NCBI RefSeq assembly: GCF_002860255.1
Contig: NZ_PGVE01000042.1
Coordinates: forward strand, 1-64,000
Source of the DNA: Neobacillus cucumis
GTDB lineage: Bacteria; Bacillota; Bacilli; Bacillales; Cytobacillaceae
Length of the DNA: 64,000 bases
Reading direction: 5' to 3'
Positions 26,883 through 35,311 of the stretch are shown here, piece by piece (the stretch's first letter is position 1; every line of letters starts with the position of its first letter). The notes beneath the pieces are model-generated. The model made no database searches, was not told the DNA's origin, and worked only from the letters and a program-made list of their open reading frames with translations. The translations under genes were made by a program, and so were the position numbers.

Positions 26883-28244
26883 TTAAAGATTGACAACATT
26901 TTGGTTAATACCATTATTATTTACCAATGAACGTCGTCGCTCGAGTTCTACATCCATCGCCGCCCGTTTATCATCGAGTTTATAGAAGATCATCGTGATT
27001 CCAATCAGTACACAAATGGCCATTGGCACCCAGATAAAGCTTACTTCAATATAGTTTAAAGCGGTTGCAGATTGTTTGGCATTTGGAACATAACCGCCCA
27101 TTTTCAGGATAAGTCCTACAAGAGCACTTCCAAGTCCCAAGCTGACTTTTACAAAAAATCCTTGGAAAGCAGCTATCATCCCCGCAATACTTCGATGGTT
27201 TTTGTACTCTGAATAATCAATAACATCTGGCTGAATGGCAAAGGTGGTCCCGAAAATGCCATAAATCCCAAGCCCGGTAATCGCCAAACCGGCAATCAGT
27301 AAGACAGGGGAGGACTTTCCGAAATAAATCACTAAATCTCCAAGAATATAAATGACCGTACTTAACAGTAATACGTTTTTCTTTGGCATTTTCTTTTGAA
27401 GCCAAGGTAAAAGCAGCAGCATTGGCAGACCAGAGAGAATACCGAATAGTCCTACGAACGTAAGCCAATCCGTACGGCCTAGATTATACGTAAAATAGTA
27501 GATCACAGTTGTATTTCTAATGACAAAAAGACCAAAATAGAGAAAGTTCAAGATAAAGAAAATAACAGCAGGGCCAGTCAATCCTTTAAAATCCTGTTTA
27601 AAAGAGGATTTCCCAGGTTGAACGGTTGGCGGAACCACCTCTTTTGTATTCATAAAGGTAAACACAAATACGAACACCGCGGCGATACCATAAACGGTCA
27701 TCGTAATGAAATAACCTTTTTGGTTATCACCTTGGCCGAAGAAATTAACCATCGGTGTCGTAATCGACATAACTAAAGCGGTTCCAATTAACGCGCAAAT
27801 CATCCTAGTCGACACTAACCAGTTTCGCTCGTGGTTATCGGAAGTTAACCTCGGTACAATCGTATTTAATGGGATATTAACCACCGTATAAGCAATGTTT
27901 AACAAGCAATAAGTGATATACGCCCAGAGAATTTTTCCTGATAGACTGAAGTCAGGAACAATGAAGGTCATGATGGTAAAAACAGCAAACGGAATCGCTC
28001 CGATTATGAAGTAGGGTCTTCCTTGTCCCCATCTCGTACGAGTCCGGTCAACTAATAATCCCATTCCGGTATCGGCAAATGCATCAATGATTTTTGTTAC
28101 TAGCATTAAAGTCCCAGCAACGGTTGCGGTTATTCCAAAAACATCCGTATAAAAAAACAACAGGTAAGACGCCATTGTACTAAATACGAGGTTGCAGGCG
28201 AAGTCGCCCGCCCCGTATCCAATTCGTTTTTTCCATTTATTCAT
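26883..28244 (-). CDS. GPH-family sugar/polyol:cation symporter
   Basis: A 453-residue, 12-helix transporter of the glycoside-pentoside-hexuronide family within the MFS. KKRIGYGAGDFACNLVF at the start and FADTGMGLLVDRTRTRWGQGRPY in the first loop are the family hallmarks. It takes up a sugar or polyol with Na+ or H+. It is last in an operon with an SDR dehydrogenase and an FGGY kinase, so the substrate is probably the polyol or ketose they process. ATG 28244 is chosen because the GTG three codons earlier is too close to AAAGGA. Confidence 0.88.
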   Translation of the reverse strand: MNKWKKRIGYGAGDFACNLVFSTMASYLLFFYTDVFGITATVAGTLMLVTKIIDAFADTGMGLLVDRTRTRWGQGRPYFIIGAIPFAVFTIMTFIVPDFSLSGKILWAYITYCLLNIAYTVVNIPLNTIVPRLTSDNHERNWLVSTRMICALIGTALVMSITTPMVNFFGQGDNQKGYFITMTVYGIAAVFVFVFTFMNTKEVVPPTVQPGKSSFKQDFKGLTGPAVIFFILNFLYFGLFVIRNTTVIYYFTYNLGRTDWLTFVGLFGILSGLPMLLLLPWLQKKMPKKNVLLLSTVIYILGDLVIYFGKSSPVLLIAGLAITGLGIYGIFGTTFAIQPDVIDYSEYKNHRSIAGMIAAFQGFFVKVSLGLGSALVGLILKMGGYVPNAKQSATALNYIEVSFIWVPMAICVLIGITMIFYKLDDKRAAMDVELERRRSLVNNNGINQNVVNL

Positions 28245-28291
28245 TTCTATCACATATCCTTTTTTTAAAATTGGTAAAGCACATGCTCAAC

Positions 28292-29821
28292 TCATGTTGT
28301 AGAAAGTCTTGTCAACGTTTTCATATCAGACTTTAAATTTTTATAAATAGACTTATAAACTTGATAATAGTCATTATATTTACTATGATTCTCTTGATTT
28401 GGCATCAACTTCTGATCGAGAACCTGCCATTTCTTCACCTCTTCATAGGAGAGAAGACCTGTACCAATTCCAGCCAGCATGACGTCTCCCATATTCGCTT
28501 CTACATCATGAAGGGGACAAACTACTGGATAGCCTGTCACATCGGCAAAGATTTGTCTCCATAATGTTGATTTAGTGACCCCGCCGGCCAGCAAGATATA
28601 TTCACCGAGATTTTCCCCGGTCGCTTCCATTGCATCTCGTAAGCTAAAGGAGACCGCTTCTAGAAAGGCACGATAAATATGCGCTTTTGTATGGGCTAAT
28701 GAAAGTCCAACGATGGTTCCTTTGGCATCAGAATCCCAGATAGGGCTTCTTTCTCCCATAAAGTAAGGAAGGACAATCAAGCCTTCGCTTCCAACTGGAA
28801 TGTTCGCAGCCTGTTCATTTAACACATTATAGGCATTTTTTCCGCCAGCCTTTTCTACTTCCAATTCATATTGACACATCGTTTGACGGAACCATTTCAC
28901 AATCGCTCCAGCTGTGGCCCCGCCAGCAAAATAATAGGAAAGTCTTTTCGCATCATATAAATACGGCCAAACAATCAGATCCTTTCCTTTCACTGGTTGA
29001 TCGGAAATTAAGGCTGCACACATCGAAGTACCAATGGCCGCTGCGTAAATCCCCGATTCAAATACACCGAGACCGATATTAGCTGCACCGCAGTCAATCC
29101 CACTGGCGATCACTGGCATTCCTTCAGAAAGTCCTAACTCAGCTGCTGCTTCTTTTGTCAATCCACCGACAATATCGGTTGATTCCACGATTTTTTCTGG
29201 CATCATCGAAAGAGGAATTCCCATCTCATCCATCATTTCTTTTGACCAGGTCCGGTTATTCATATCAAAAATTCCGCCGATGTTTCCTGCAGAGGAATAA
29301 TCAATCGCAATTTCTCCGGTCAGTCTATAAATGACATAATCGTTTGGCGGGAGGAAGAGCTTGGTTTTCTTCCAGTTATCCGGTTCATGATTTTTCATCC
29401 ATAACATTTTTGTATAACCGTAATAGGGGTCAGCGCCATTATGGGTAATTTCGAGAAGTTTTTCTTCTCCAATATGCTCTAAGACCCACTTTGTTTCCGC
29501 TTCTGCTCTGCGGTCCATCCAAATCATACACGGCCTGACAGGTTCCATTTTTTCGTCCAATGGAATTCCAGAACCACCATAAAGTCCGCTAATGGCGATA
29601 CCACGTATGTTCTCCGCAGCTATTCCAGACTTATGTACGGTGTTTTTTATCGATGTTTTGGTTGCCTCAAGCCAAACATCTGGCCATTGTTCTGCCCATA
29701 GAGGCTTTGGGGTTAATACATCGTATTCCTGTAAATCTTGAGCAATCAGATTGCCTTCTGTATCCATTAGGATGGTTTTCGTACCGGATGTTCCGATATC
29801 TGTACCGAGTAAGTAATTCAT
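28292..29821 (-). CDS. FGGY-family carbohydrate kinase (xylulokinase-like)
   Basis: A 509-residue sugar kinase. The N terminus YLLGTDIGTSGTKTILMD carries the phosphate-1 loop, WAEQWPDVW matches the xylulokinase/gluconokinase branch, and AGGVTKSTLWRQIFADV is the FGGY adenosine motif. It phosphorylates a ketose; D-xylulose is the most likely substrate given the preceding dehydrogenase, feeding transketolase (tkt at 55 kb). ATG 29821 follows TAGGAGGAC. The ~55 extra codons of the open frame are not conserved and overlap the SDR gene. Confidence 0.85.
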   Translation of the reverse strand: MNYLLGTDIGTSGTKTILMDTEGNLIAQDLQEYDVLTPKPLWAEQWPDVWLEATKTSIKNTVHKSGIAAENIRGIAISGLYGGSGIPLDEKMEPVRPCMIWMDRRAEAETKWVLEHIGEEKLLEITHNGADPYYGYTKMLWMKNHEPDNWKKTKLFLPPNDYVIYRLTGEIAIDYSSAGNIGGIFDMNNRTWSKEMMDEMGIPLSMMPEKIVESTDIVGGLTKEAAAELGLSEGMPVIASGIDCGAANIGLGVFESGIYAAAIGTSMCAALISDQPVKGKDLIVWPYLYDAKRLSYYFAGGATAGAIVKWFRQTMCQYELEVEKAGGKNAYNVLNEQAANIPVGSEGLIVLPYFMGERSPIWDSDAKGTIVGLSLAHTKAHIYRAFLEAVSFSLRDAMEATGENLGEYILLAGGVTKSTLWRQIFADVTGYPVVCPLHDVEANMGDVMLAGIGTGLLSYEEVKKWQVLDQKLMPNQENHSKYNDYYQVYKSIYKNLKSDMKTLTRLSTT

Positions 29822-29852
29822 GGATAGTCCTCCTAAAGAATCTATTAGTCTA

Positions 29853-30629
29853 TTAAATGCAAGTGAAAGCTCCATCAATGACAAAGTCAGATCCTGTAGT
29901 AAAGCTGCTTGTGTCTCCTGCAAGATAAACACAAATGGACTGAAGTTCTTCTGGTCTTCCCATTCGGTGAAGCGGTGCCATTTCATTCCATTGTTCGATC
30001 AATGGCTGCAAGCTTGGAGAATTTAAAGTAAGTTCTGTTCCAATATATCCTGGACTAATACAATTTACGCGCACATTTCTTGTTGCCCACTCCACTGCAA
30101 GCGATTTGGTCAACTGGATGACTCCTGCTTTAGAGGCGTTGTAAGAACACTGTGGCTGTGGCAAATTAACAATATGTCCAGACATCGATGCGGTATTAAT
30201 AATGGAACCGCCGCCTTGTTTTAACATGACTTTTCCAGCTGCTTGGGCCGTTAAGAAAACACCCGTAAGATTAATATCAATGACTTTTTTCCACTGTTCA
30301 AAGGTCATTTCCTCTGCTGGTACGTTCATGCAGATTCCTGCATTACAAAAGGCTACATCTAAACGGCCAAATGCTTCTAATATTGTTTCGATCATGGCAT
30401 CTACGTCTGCTGGGTTGGTGACATCTGCTTTAATGGCAATTGACTTGATCCCATTATTTTCTTCAAGTTCCTTAGCTGTCTTTGTGGCTTCCTCGATGTC
30501 TAAGTCGACGATAGCTATATCTGCTCCTGCTTCAGCAAAAGCGGTTGCAACACTTTTACCAATACCCCTTGCACCGCCGGTTACAAAAATTTTCTTTCCG
30601 TCCAGTCTCATTTTTTCAATAATCCCCAT
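29853..30629 (-). CDS. SDR-family polyol dehydrogenase
   Basis: A 258-residue short-chain dehydrogenase. TGGARGIG binds NAD(P), NAG is intact, and the catalytic Ser/Tyr/Lys are in NTASMSGHIV and YNASKAG. It resembles arabitol, sorbitol and mannitol 2-dehydrogenases; D-arabitol to D-xylulose would fit the downstream xylulokinase. It is first in the operon and transcribed from a good promoter at 30689-30717. ATG 30629 follows AAGGGATGGG. The exact substrate is inferred. Confidence 0.85.
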   Translation of the reverse strand: MGIIEKMRLDGKKIFVTGGARGIGKSVATAFAEAGADIAIVDLDIEEATKTAKELEENNGIKSIAIKADVTNPADVDAMIETILEAFGRLDVAFCNAGICMNVPAEEMTFEQWKKVIDINLTGVFLTAQAAGKVMLKQGGGSIINTASMSGHIVNLPQPQCSYNASKAGVIQLTKSLAVEWATRNVRVNCISPGYIGTELTLNSPSLQPLIEQWNEMAPLHRMGRPEELQSICVYLAGDTSSFTTGSDFVIDGAFTCI

Positions 30630-30669
30630 ATTTACCCATCCCTTTTCGTTAATTTATTTTGTAAAATAG

Positions 30670-30692
30670 TTTTATAAAATACATTTACATAA
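30670..30692 (+). promoter_or_regulatory. Operator candidate over the SDR promoter
   Basis: TTTTATAAAATACATTTACA overlaps the -10 and start region of the polyol operon. A near match in opposite orientation lies before the ROK gene at 30796-30818. It is probably bound by that repressor. Confidence 0.45.
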
Positions 30693-30717
30693 TAAAGCTT
30701 TTTTCCATGAGAGTCAA
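30689..30717 (-). promoter_or_regulatory. Promoter of the polyol operon
   Basis: On the minus strand TTGACT, a 17-base spacer and TATTAT lie 60 bases before the SDR start. Confidence 0.65.
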
Positions 30718-30735
30718 TATGTATAAAATTTAAAA

Positions 30736-30756
30736 TTGGCAGATACTTTTTGCCAA
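30736..30756. promoter_or_regulatory. Inverted repeat TTGGCA-N9-TGCCAA between divergent genes
   Basis: A perfect 6-bp dyad lies near the centre of the divergent region, 19 bases upstream of the SDR -35. It may be an activator or repressor site. No terminator tail is present. Confidence 0.35.
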
Positions 30757-30795
30757 AGCTGGGATTGTATCCGCTCTTGTGATATATTTAAAAAG

Positions 30796-30831
30796 TTAAA
30801 GTAAATATTTTTATAAAATTAGTTTATAAAA
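30796..30831 (-). promoter_or_regulatory. Operator candidate before the ROK gene
   Basis: The minus strand reads TTTTATAAAAATATTTACTT, like the operator at 30670. A third TTTATAAAAT follows at 30823. The position just before the ROK start suggests autoregulation. Confidence 0.4.
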
Positions 30832-30846
30832 TGGGGTATTTTTTCC

Positions 30847-31971
30847 ATGGACAATAGCATCACTTTTAAAGATATAAAAAAAGGCAATTACTCCTCGATC
30901 TACCGTCTCATTTATCAAAATGAAAAGCTTTCGAAACAAGAAATTGCCAATCAACTTCATTTGAGTTTACCGACAGTTACCCAGAATCTCGTTCGCTTGG
31001 AAAAAGAAAAATTGATTGAAAAGAGCGGGCAGTTTGAATCCTCTGTTGGAAGGCGTGCAGCTGCATATGCCATTTGCCCCCAGGCTAGGATTAGCATAGG
31101 GGTAGAGATTCAGAAGAGGACCGTACAGATATTGGCTCTTGATTTGCGTGGTCATGCTTTTCAGCAAGAGAGACTAACGATGGATTATTTCAATGAAGAT
31201 CGCTACTACAAAGAGTTGAGTCAAGCTGTAAAGTCTTTTATCTCCTCTCTCGATGTGACAGAGGAGCAGGTCCTTGGGATTGGTTTTGCTGTTCAAGGAT
31301 TAACGTCTAATGATGGAAAGAAGATTACTTACGGAAAAATATTAATCTCGACAGGATTAGATATTGAGGTTTTTTCACAGTATCTTCCTTATCCCTGCGT
31401 GTTTTTACATGATGCCAAGTGTGCGGCAACAACAGAACTGTGGGTAAGAAATGATATTGGAGATGCTGTCTATCTATCGATAGGTCCTCACCTTGGAGGA
31501 GCAATTATCATAAATGACCAAATTTATATGGGAAAAGAAGGACATAGTGGAACGGTAGAACATATGACGATTAATCCTGATGGTCCTTCTTGTTACTGCG
31601 GAAAGAGAGGATGCATGGAAACGTACAGCTCTGTTAATGCGCTGCTAGAAGAAGGTGAAGCATTAGATGTTTTCTTCCAAATGGTACGTTCTAAAAACCC
31701 TGCTTATGTTGAAAGGTGGAATTGCTTTTTAGATCAATTAGCATTTTCAATCAACAATATCCATCTTGTCCTTAACAGAGAATTTATTCTAGGCGGACAT
31801 ATATCTCCCTACTTAATGGATGAGGATATTGAATTTCTTCATGATAAAATTAATGATAAATCTGCATTTCCAAGTAATGAATCCTTTATTCATATAAGCC
31901 GTTCACCAGCAAATGGGGTACCTATAGGTGCTGCTATACCATTTATTCAATCATTTTTGAATGGGATATAA
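30847..31971 (+). CDS. ROK-family transcriptional repressor (XylR-like)
   Basis: A 374-residue regulator. The N-terminal winged helix-turn-helix (SKQEIANQLHLSLPTVTQNL, residues ~29-48) is followed by a ROK sugar-kinase-like domain with the zinc motif CYCGKRGCMETY. Such proteins bind DNA until a sugar or sugar phosphate is sensed. It is divergent from the SDR-kinase-symporter operon and almost certainly controls it. Only a weak GGGG ribosome site precedes the ATG. Confidence 0.88.
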   Translation: MDNSITFKDIKKGNYSSIYRLIYQNEKLSKQEIANQLHLSLPTVTQNLVRLEKEKLIEKSGQFESSVGRRAAAYAICPQARISIGVEIQKRTVQILALDLRGHAFQQERLTMDYFNEDRYYKELSQAVKSFISSLDVTEEQVLGIGFAVQGLTSNDGKKITYGKILISTGLDIEVFSQYLPYPCVFLHDAKCAATTELWVRNDIGDAVYLSIGPHLGGAIIINDQIYMGKEGHSGTVEHMTINPDGPSCYCGKRGCMETYSSVNALLEEGEALDVFFQMVRSKNPAYVERWNCFLDQLAFSINNIHLVLNREFILGGHISPYLMDEDIEFLHDKINDKSAFPSNESFIHISRSPANGVPIGAAIPFIQSFLNGI

Positions 31972-32119
31972 AAATATATTTTGATACACAATTTGGAAAC
32001 CTTGCAAATATTTTTGAAAAATGTTATTCTATACTAGAATTATTTTTGTTCGGTGTAAAGGATAGTATAAGATTAACTTTTCGTCTTGATGATCACTGAG
32101 TGCAAGGATAGTAACATAA

Positions 32120-32136
32120 TGTGTGCAGAGCACACA
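32120..32136 (+). promoter_or_regulatory. Hairpin two bases before the cold-shock gene's ribosome site
   Basis: TGTGTGC-AGA-GCACACA, a 7-bp perfect stem with a three-base loop, ends just before AGGAGG in a leader of roughly 100 bases. Cold-shock mRNAs use structured leaders, so this may modulate translation. Confidence 0.5.
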
Positions 32137-32152
32137 ACAGGAGGCAATATAA

Positions 32153-32353
32153 ATGGAAAACGGTAAAGTAAAATGGTTTAACTCAGAAAAAGGTTTCGGA
32201 TTCATCGAGCGTGAAGGTGGAGAAGACGTATTCGTTCATTTCTCAGCTATCCAAGGTGAAGGTTTCAAAACTTTAGAAGAAGGTCAAGCAGTGACTTTCG
32301 ATGTTGAGCAAGGTCAACGTGGAGCTCAAGCAGCAAACGTTCGCAAAGCTTAA
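32153..32353 (+). CDS. Cold-shock protein (CspB/CspD type)
   Basis: A 66-residue OB-fold RNA chaperone. The RNP1 motif [15 protein letters not shown] and RNP2 DVFVHFSAI are intact. It binds single-stranded RNA and prevents secondary structure in the cold or during growth. It is closest to CspD by remembered sequence. It stands alone with a long structured leader, strong AGGAGG, and a strong terminator. Confidence 0.95.
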   Translation: MENGKVKWFNSEKGFGFIEREGGEDVFVHFSAIQGEGFKTLEEGQAVTFDVEQGQRGAQAANVRKA

Positions 32354-32369
32354 TAATTAGATAAAGCCA

Positions 32370-32399
32370 AACAGACTCTCCATTAGAGTCTGTTTTTTA
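32370..32399 (+). terminator. Cold-shock gene terminator
   Basis: AACAGACTCT / AGAGTCTGTT with T6. Confidence 0.9.
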
Positions 32400-32404
32400 T
32401 TTTG

Positions 32405-32466
32405 AATAAAACAAAAAACCCTACTCACGAATAAGTAGGGCACATGAAACAGTAATTCAAATGGTA
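32405..32466 (-). ncRNA. Possible small RNA on the minus strand
   Basis: On the minus strand an extended -10 (TGCTACAAT, 32472-32480) is followed about 30 bases later by CCCTACT / AGTAGGG and TTTTTTG, a clear intrinsic terminator with no gene upstream of it. This would give an RNA of about 60 bases. The rest of 32481-32640 shows nothing clear apart from a T-tailed hairpin on the plus strand at 32626-32666. Confidence 0.3.
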
Positions 32467-32651
32467 GACCCATTGTAGCATACATTTTTATAAAAACCTA
32501 ATATTTAGTGAACTAAATGAGTGCAGCTGATAATTATTAGCCTTGATTATAATATATAAAAACAATAGAGGACTAGTTGATCTGGAAATTTAAATGTGAA
32601 TAATCAGTGAAAATTAAATGTGGAGAAAATGTGAAAATGACATGTAGAAAC

Positions 32652-32708
32652 TTCACATTTTTTTATTACGTTCTATAATACCCATATAGGTATTAAACCC
32701 ATTAGGGT
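32652..32708 (+). promoter_or_regulatory. Promoter and double CstR-type operator of the CoA-disulfide reductase gene
   Basis: TTCACA, a 16-base spacer and TATAAT (32674-32679). Overlapping the -10 is AATACCCATATAGGTATT, a perfect dyad at 32677-32694, followed by ACCCATTAGGGT at 32697-32708. CsoR/CstR-family repressors bind such TACCC/GGGTA dyads. Confidence 0.65.
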
Positions 32709-32777
32709 ATATCTGATAATCATTAATTTTTTTTCATAATTGATAAGATTTATAAAAATTACTTGGAGGGAAAAAAC

Positions 32778-34721
32778 ATGACACAGAAAGTAATCATCGT
32801 AGGCGGAGTGGCTGGCGGAGCTACTGCAGCTGCCAGATTAAGAAGATTAAGTGAAGAAGTAGAAATAATTCTTGTAGAACGAGGGGAACATATTTCATTT
32901 GCCAATTGCGGACTGCCTTACTATATAGGTGAAACGATTAAAGATAGAAGCAAATTATTAGTACAAACCGTAAAAGGAATGTCAGAACGTTTTAATCTTG
33001 ATATTCGTAATAGAAGTGAAGTATTGAACATTGATCCTGAAAACAATAAAGTGACCATCAAGAATTTGCAAACTGGGGAAGTGTACGTTGAATCATATGA
33101 CAAGTTAGTATTATCACCTGGGGCAAGGCCAATTGTTCCACCTATTACGGGATTAAATGAAAATCAGACATTATTTACTTTAAGAAATATACCGGATACA
33201 GATAAAATCAAAAATTATGTTGATTCCCAATATCCAAAAAAAGCCGTTGTTATTGGCGGAGGCTTTATAGGGATTGAAATGGCTGAAAACTTGGTAGAAA
33301 GAGGGGTTGAAGTGACCCTTATTGAAATGGCCAATCAAATTATGGCGCCAATCGATTTTGAAATGGCGAGTATTTTACACTCTCATTTAAAAGACAAAGG
33401 AGTAAAGTTAATCTTGGAAAATGGGGTACAATCATTTGATGACCAAGGAAAGAAGATTATCCTTTCTGATGGTACAGAAATTCAAACAGATATGACGATA
33501 CTTTCAATCGGAGTCAGACCTGAAAATGAATTGGCCGAAACTGCTGGACTAGAATTAGGTGAACGGGGCGGAATCATGGTCAACGAATACCTTCAAACTT
33601 CTAATGAGAATATTTATGCTGTTGGCGATGCTGTAGAAGTTGTAGATTATATTAACGAGACAAAGGTCATGATTCCCCTTGCTGGTCCGGCAAACCGCCA
33701 AGGTCGGATTGCGGCAAACAATATCATGGGCAAAAGGGAGAAATATCAAGGGACATTGGGCACTTCCATTGCCAAGGTGTTTGATTTGACTGTTGCAGCT
33801 ACAGGAAATAATGAGAAAACACTAAAGCGTTTAGGAGTATCATATGAAGTTGTTCATATTCACCCAAGTTCACACGCGGGATACTATCCAGGAGGAGCTC
33901 CGATAGCCTTAAAATTAATTTTTGATAAAGAAACAGGAAAAATCCTCGGTGCCCAAGCAGTTGGGGCAGATGGAGTGGATAAACGAATCGACGTGATAGC
34001 AACTGCCATTAAAGGTGGATTGACGGTAGAAGATTTGACCAACCTGGAATTGTCATATGCACCACCGTATTCATCAGCAAAAGATCCCGTAAATATGGCT
34101 GGTTATGTGGCTTCTAATATCATCGAAGGCGAATTGGAAATGGTACAGTGGTATGAAATTGACAAAATCGTTGCAGATGGAGGACTTTTAATTGACGTTC
34201 GTGAGCCAATGGAGCGTGAATTTGGATTTGTCGAAGGGTCCATCAATATTCCTTTAAATGACTTAAGAAACAGAGTAGAAGAGCTTCCAAAGGATCAGAC
34301 CATTTATATCAGCTGCCAGGTGGGATTAAGAGGATATGTAGCAAGCAGGATTCTAAAAAATAACGGCTATCGTGTAAAAAATGTCGATGGTGGTTGGAAA
34401 ACGTATTCCTCTGTATTTGGAAGCAACATAAACAAAAAGGTTGAAACTTCTACAAACGACCTTGGAGAGACAGTTGTAAACAATACAAATGAAGTAAAAG
34501 TTGATTCGGTTGTAGATGTAAGTGGATTGACCTGTCCACTGCCAATTATCAGATTAAAAAAAGGTCTTGATTCCTTGGAAAGCGGACAAGTATTAGAGCT
34601 GCATGTAACAGATAAGGGCGCCTTAAACGATCTGCCGGCATGGTCAAGAAATGCTGATCATACCATCCTAAAAACGGAAATAGAAAAAAGTATGATTAAA
34701 TTCTGGATAGAAAAGAATTAA
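32778..34721 (+). CDS. CoA-disulfide/persulfide reductase with rhodanese and TusA domains
   Basis: A 647-residue three-part protein. First is an FAD/NAD(P)H pyridine-nucleotide-disulfide reductase (~1-445) with the single active Cys44 in FANCGLPYY, characteristic of CoA-disulfide reductases. Next is a rhodanese domain (~455-545) with Cys513 in SCQVGLRG. Last is a TusA-like domain (~575-647) with Cys586 in CPLP. It probably reduces CoA persulfide or polysulfide and relays sulfane sulfur through the two carrier domains. ATG 32778 follows TTGGAGGG. Two CstR-like operators stand before it, and the repressor gene follows downstream. Confidence 0.9.
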   Translation: MTQKVIIVGGVAGGATAAARLRRLSEEVEIILVERGEHISFANCGLPYYIGETIKDRSKLLVQTVKGMSERFNLDIRNRSEVLNIDPENNKVTIKNLQTGEVYVESYDKLVLSPGARPIVPPITGLNENQTLFTLRNIPDTDKIKNYVDSQYPKKAVVIGGGFIGIEMAENLVERGVEVTLIEMANQIMAPIDFEMASILHSHLKDKGVKLILENGVQSFDDQGKKIILSDGTEIQTDMTILSIGVRPENELAETAGLELGERGGIMVNEYLQTSNENIYAVGDAVEVVDYINETKVMIPLAGPANRQGRIAANNIMGKREKYQGTLGTSIAKVFDLTVAATGNNEKTLKRLGVSYEVVHIHPSSHAGYYPGGAPIALKLIFDKETGKILGAQAVGADGVDKRIDVIATAIKGGLTVEDLTNLELSYAPPYSSAKDPVNMAGYVASNIIEGELEMVQWYEIDKIVADGGLLIDVREPMEREFGFVEGSINIPLNDLRNRVEELPKDQTIYISCQVGLRGYVASRILKNNGYRVKNVDGGWKTYSSVFGSNINKKVETSTNDLGETVVNNTNEVKVDSVVDVSGLTCPLPIIRLKKGLDSLESGQVLELHVTDKGALNDLPAWSRNADHTILKTEIEKSMIKFWIEKN

Positions 34722-34790
34722 AGAGAAGCATTTGAAACATATGTTGAAAGTAAGGTTTCTTAAAATAAAACTATTGCTTTTAAATTCTTT

Positions 34791-34819
34791 GACCGCCATG
34801 TTCATTGCGGTCTATTTTT
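34791..34819 (+). terminator. Terminator after the CoA-disulfide reductase gene
   Basis: GACCGC / GCGGTC with a ten-base loop and TATTTTT. Confidence 0.7.
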
Positions 34820-34847
34820 GCAGACTGAAAAATTTTAAAAAAATCTA

Positions 34848-34876
34848 TTGACAATATACCCTTAGGGGTATAACAT
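34848..34876 (+). promoter_or_regulatory. Promoter with perfect CstR operator in its spacer
   Basis: TTGACA, a 17-base spacer and TAACAT. The spacer and first -10 base contain ATACCCTTAGGGGTAT (34856-34871), a perfect 16-base dyad. Repressor binding would block polymerase directly. Confidence 0.75.
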
Positions 34877-34917
34877 AAAACTTATCAATGAAATTTGTTC
34901 CATTGAAGGAGTATTAA

Positions 34918-35298
34918 ATGAAATTTCTAATCTTGATAACAATAATTGTATCAATTATATTATATAAAAGATATTTTCCGGTTCTTGGTGTTCATTTTAT
35001 CAAGTTGAAGGATCTTGAAGTAGATAAAATAATAATAATAGATATTAGAGACTATAATGAATCTTACAAGGATCCAATCAAAGGTTCAATTAATATTCCA
35101 ATTTCCTATTTAAACAGAAATATAAAAGAAATTCCTGATGGTGATTTATATATAGTCGCATCTAGTTCACTTGAAAAAAATGTAGGAATTCGTTTTTTTA
35201 GACAAAAGGGTTTTCGGGTCGTCGGATATTTCATTTCCGACAATAGCAAAATTTCCTTAAAGGAAAATTCTTTAAAAATAAAAAATAATTGTTGTTAA
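34918..35298 (+). CDS. Membrane-anchored rhodanese-like protein lacking the catalytic cysteine
   Basis: A 126-residue protein: an N-terminal membrane helix (FLILITIIVSIILY), then a rhodanese fold (IIDIRDYNESY, IKGSINIPISYL). Aligned residue by residue with the rhodanese domain of the neighbouring reductase, IYISCQVGLRG corresponds to LYIVASSSLEK, so the catalytic Cys is Ala81 and the loop Arg is Glu. It cannot act as an ordinary sulfurtransferase. The tail ends in CC, which might carry sulfur or metal. It is followed by the repressor gene 13 bases later. Confidence 0.8.
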   Translation: MKFLILITIIVSIILYKRYFPVLGVHFIKLKDLEVDKIIIIDIRDYNESYKDPIKGSINIPISYLNRNIKEIPDGDLYIVASSSLEKNVGIRFFRQKGFRVVGYFISDNSKISLKENSLKIKNNCC

Positions 35299-35311
35299 AG
35301 GAGATAAAAAC

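Noticed and set aside
30764..30777. cre site in the polyol-ROK intergenic region (TGTATCCGCTCTTG)
   Set aside because: It matches the central CG but fails at five or more consensus positions.
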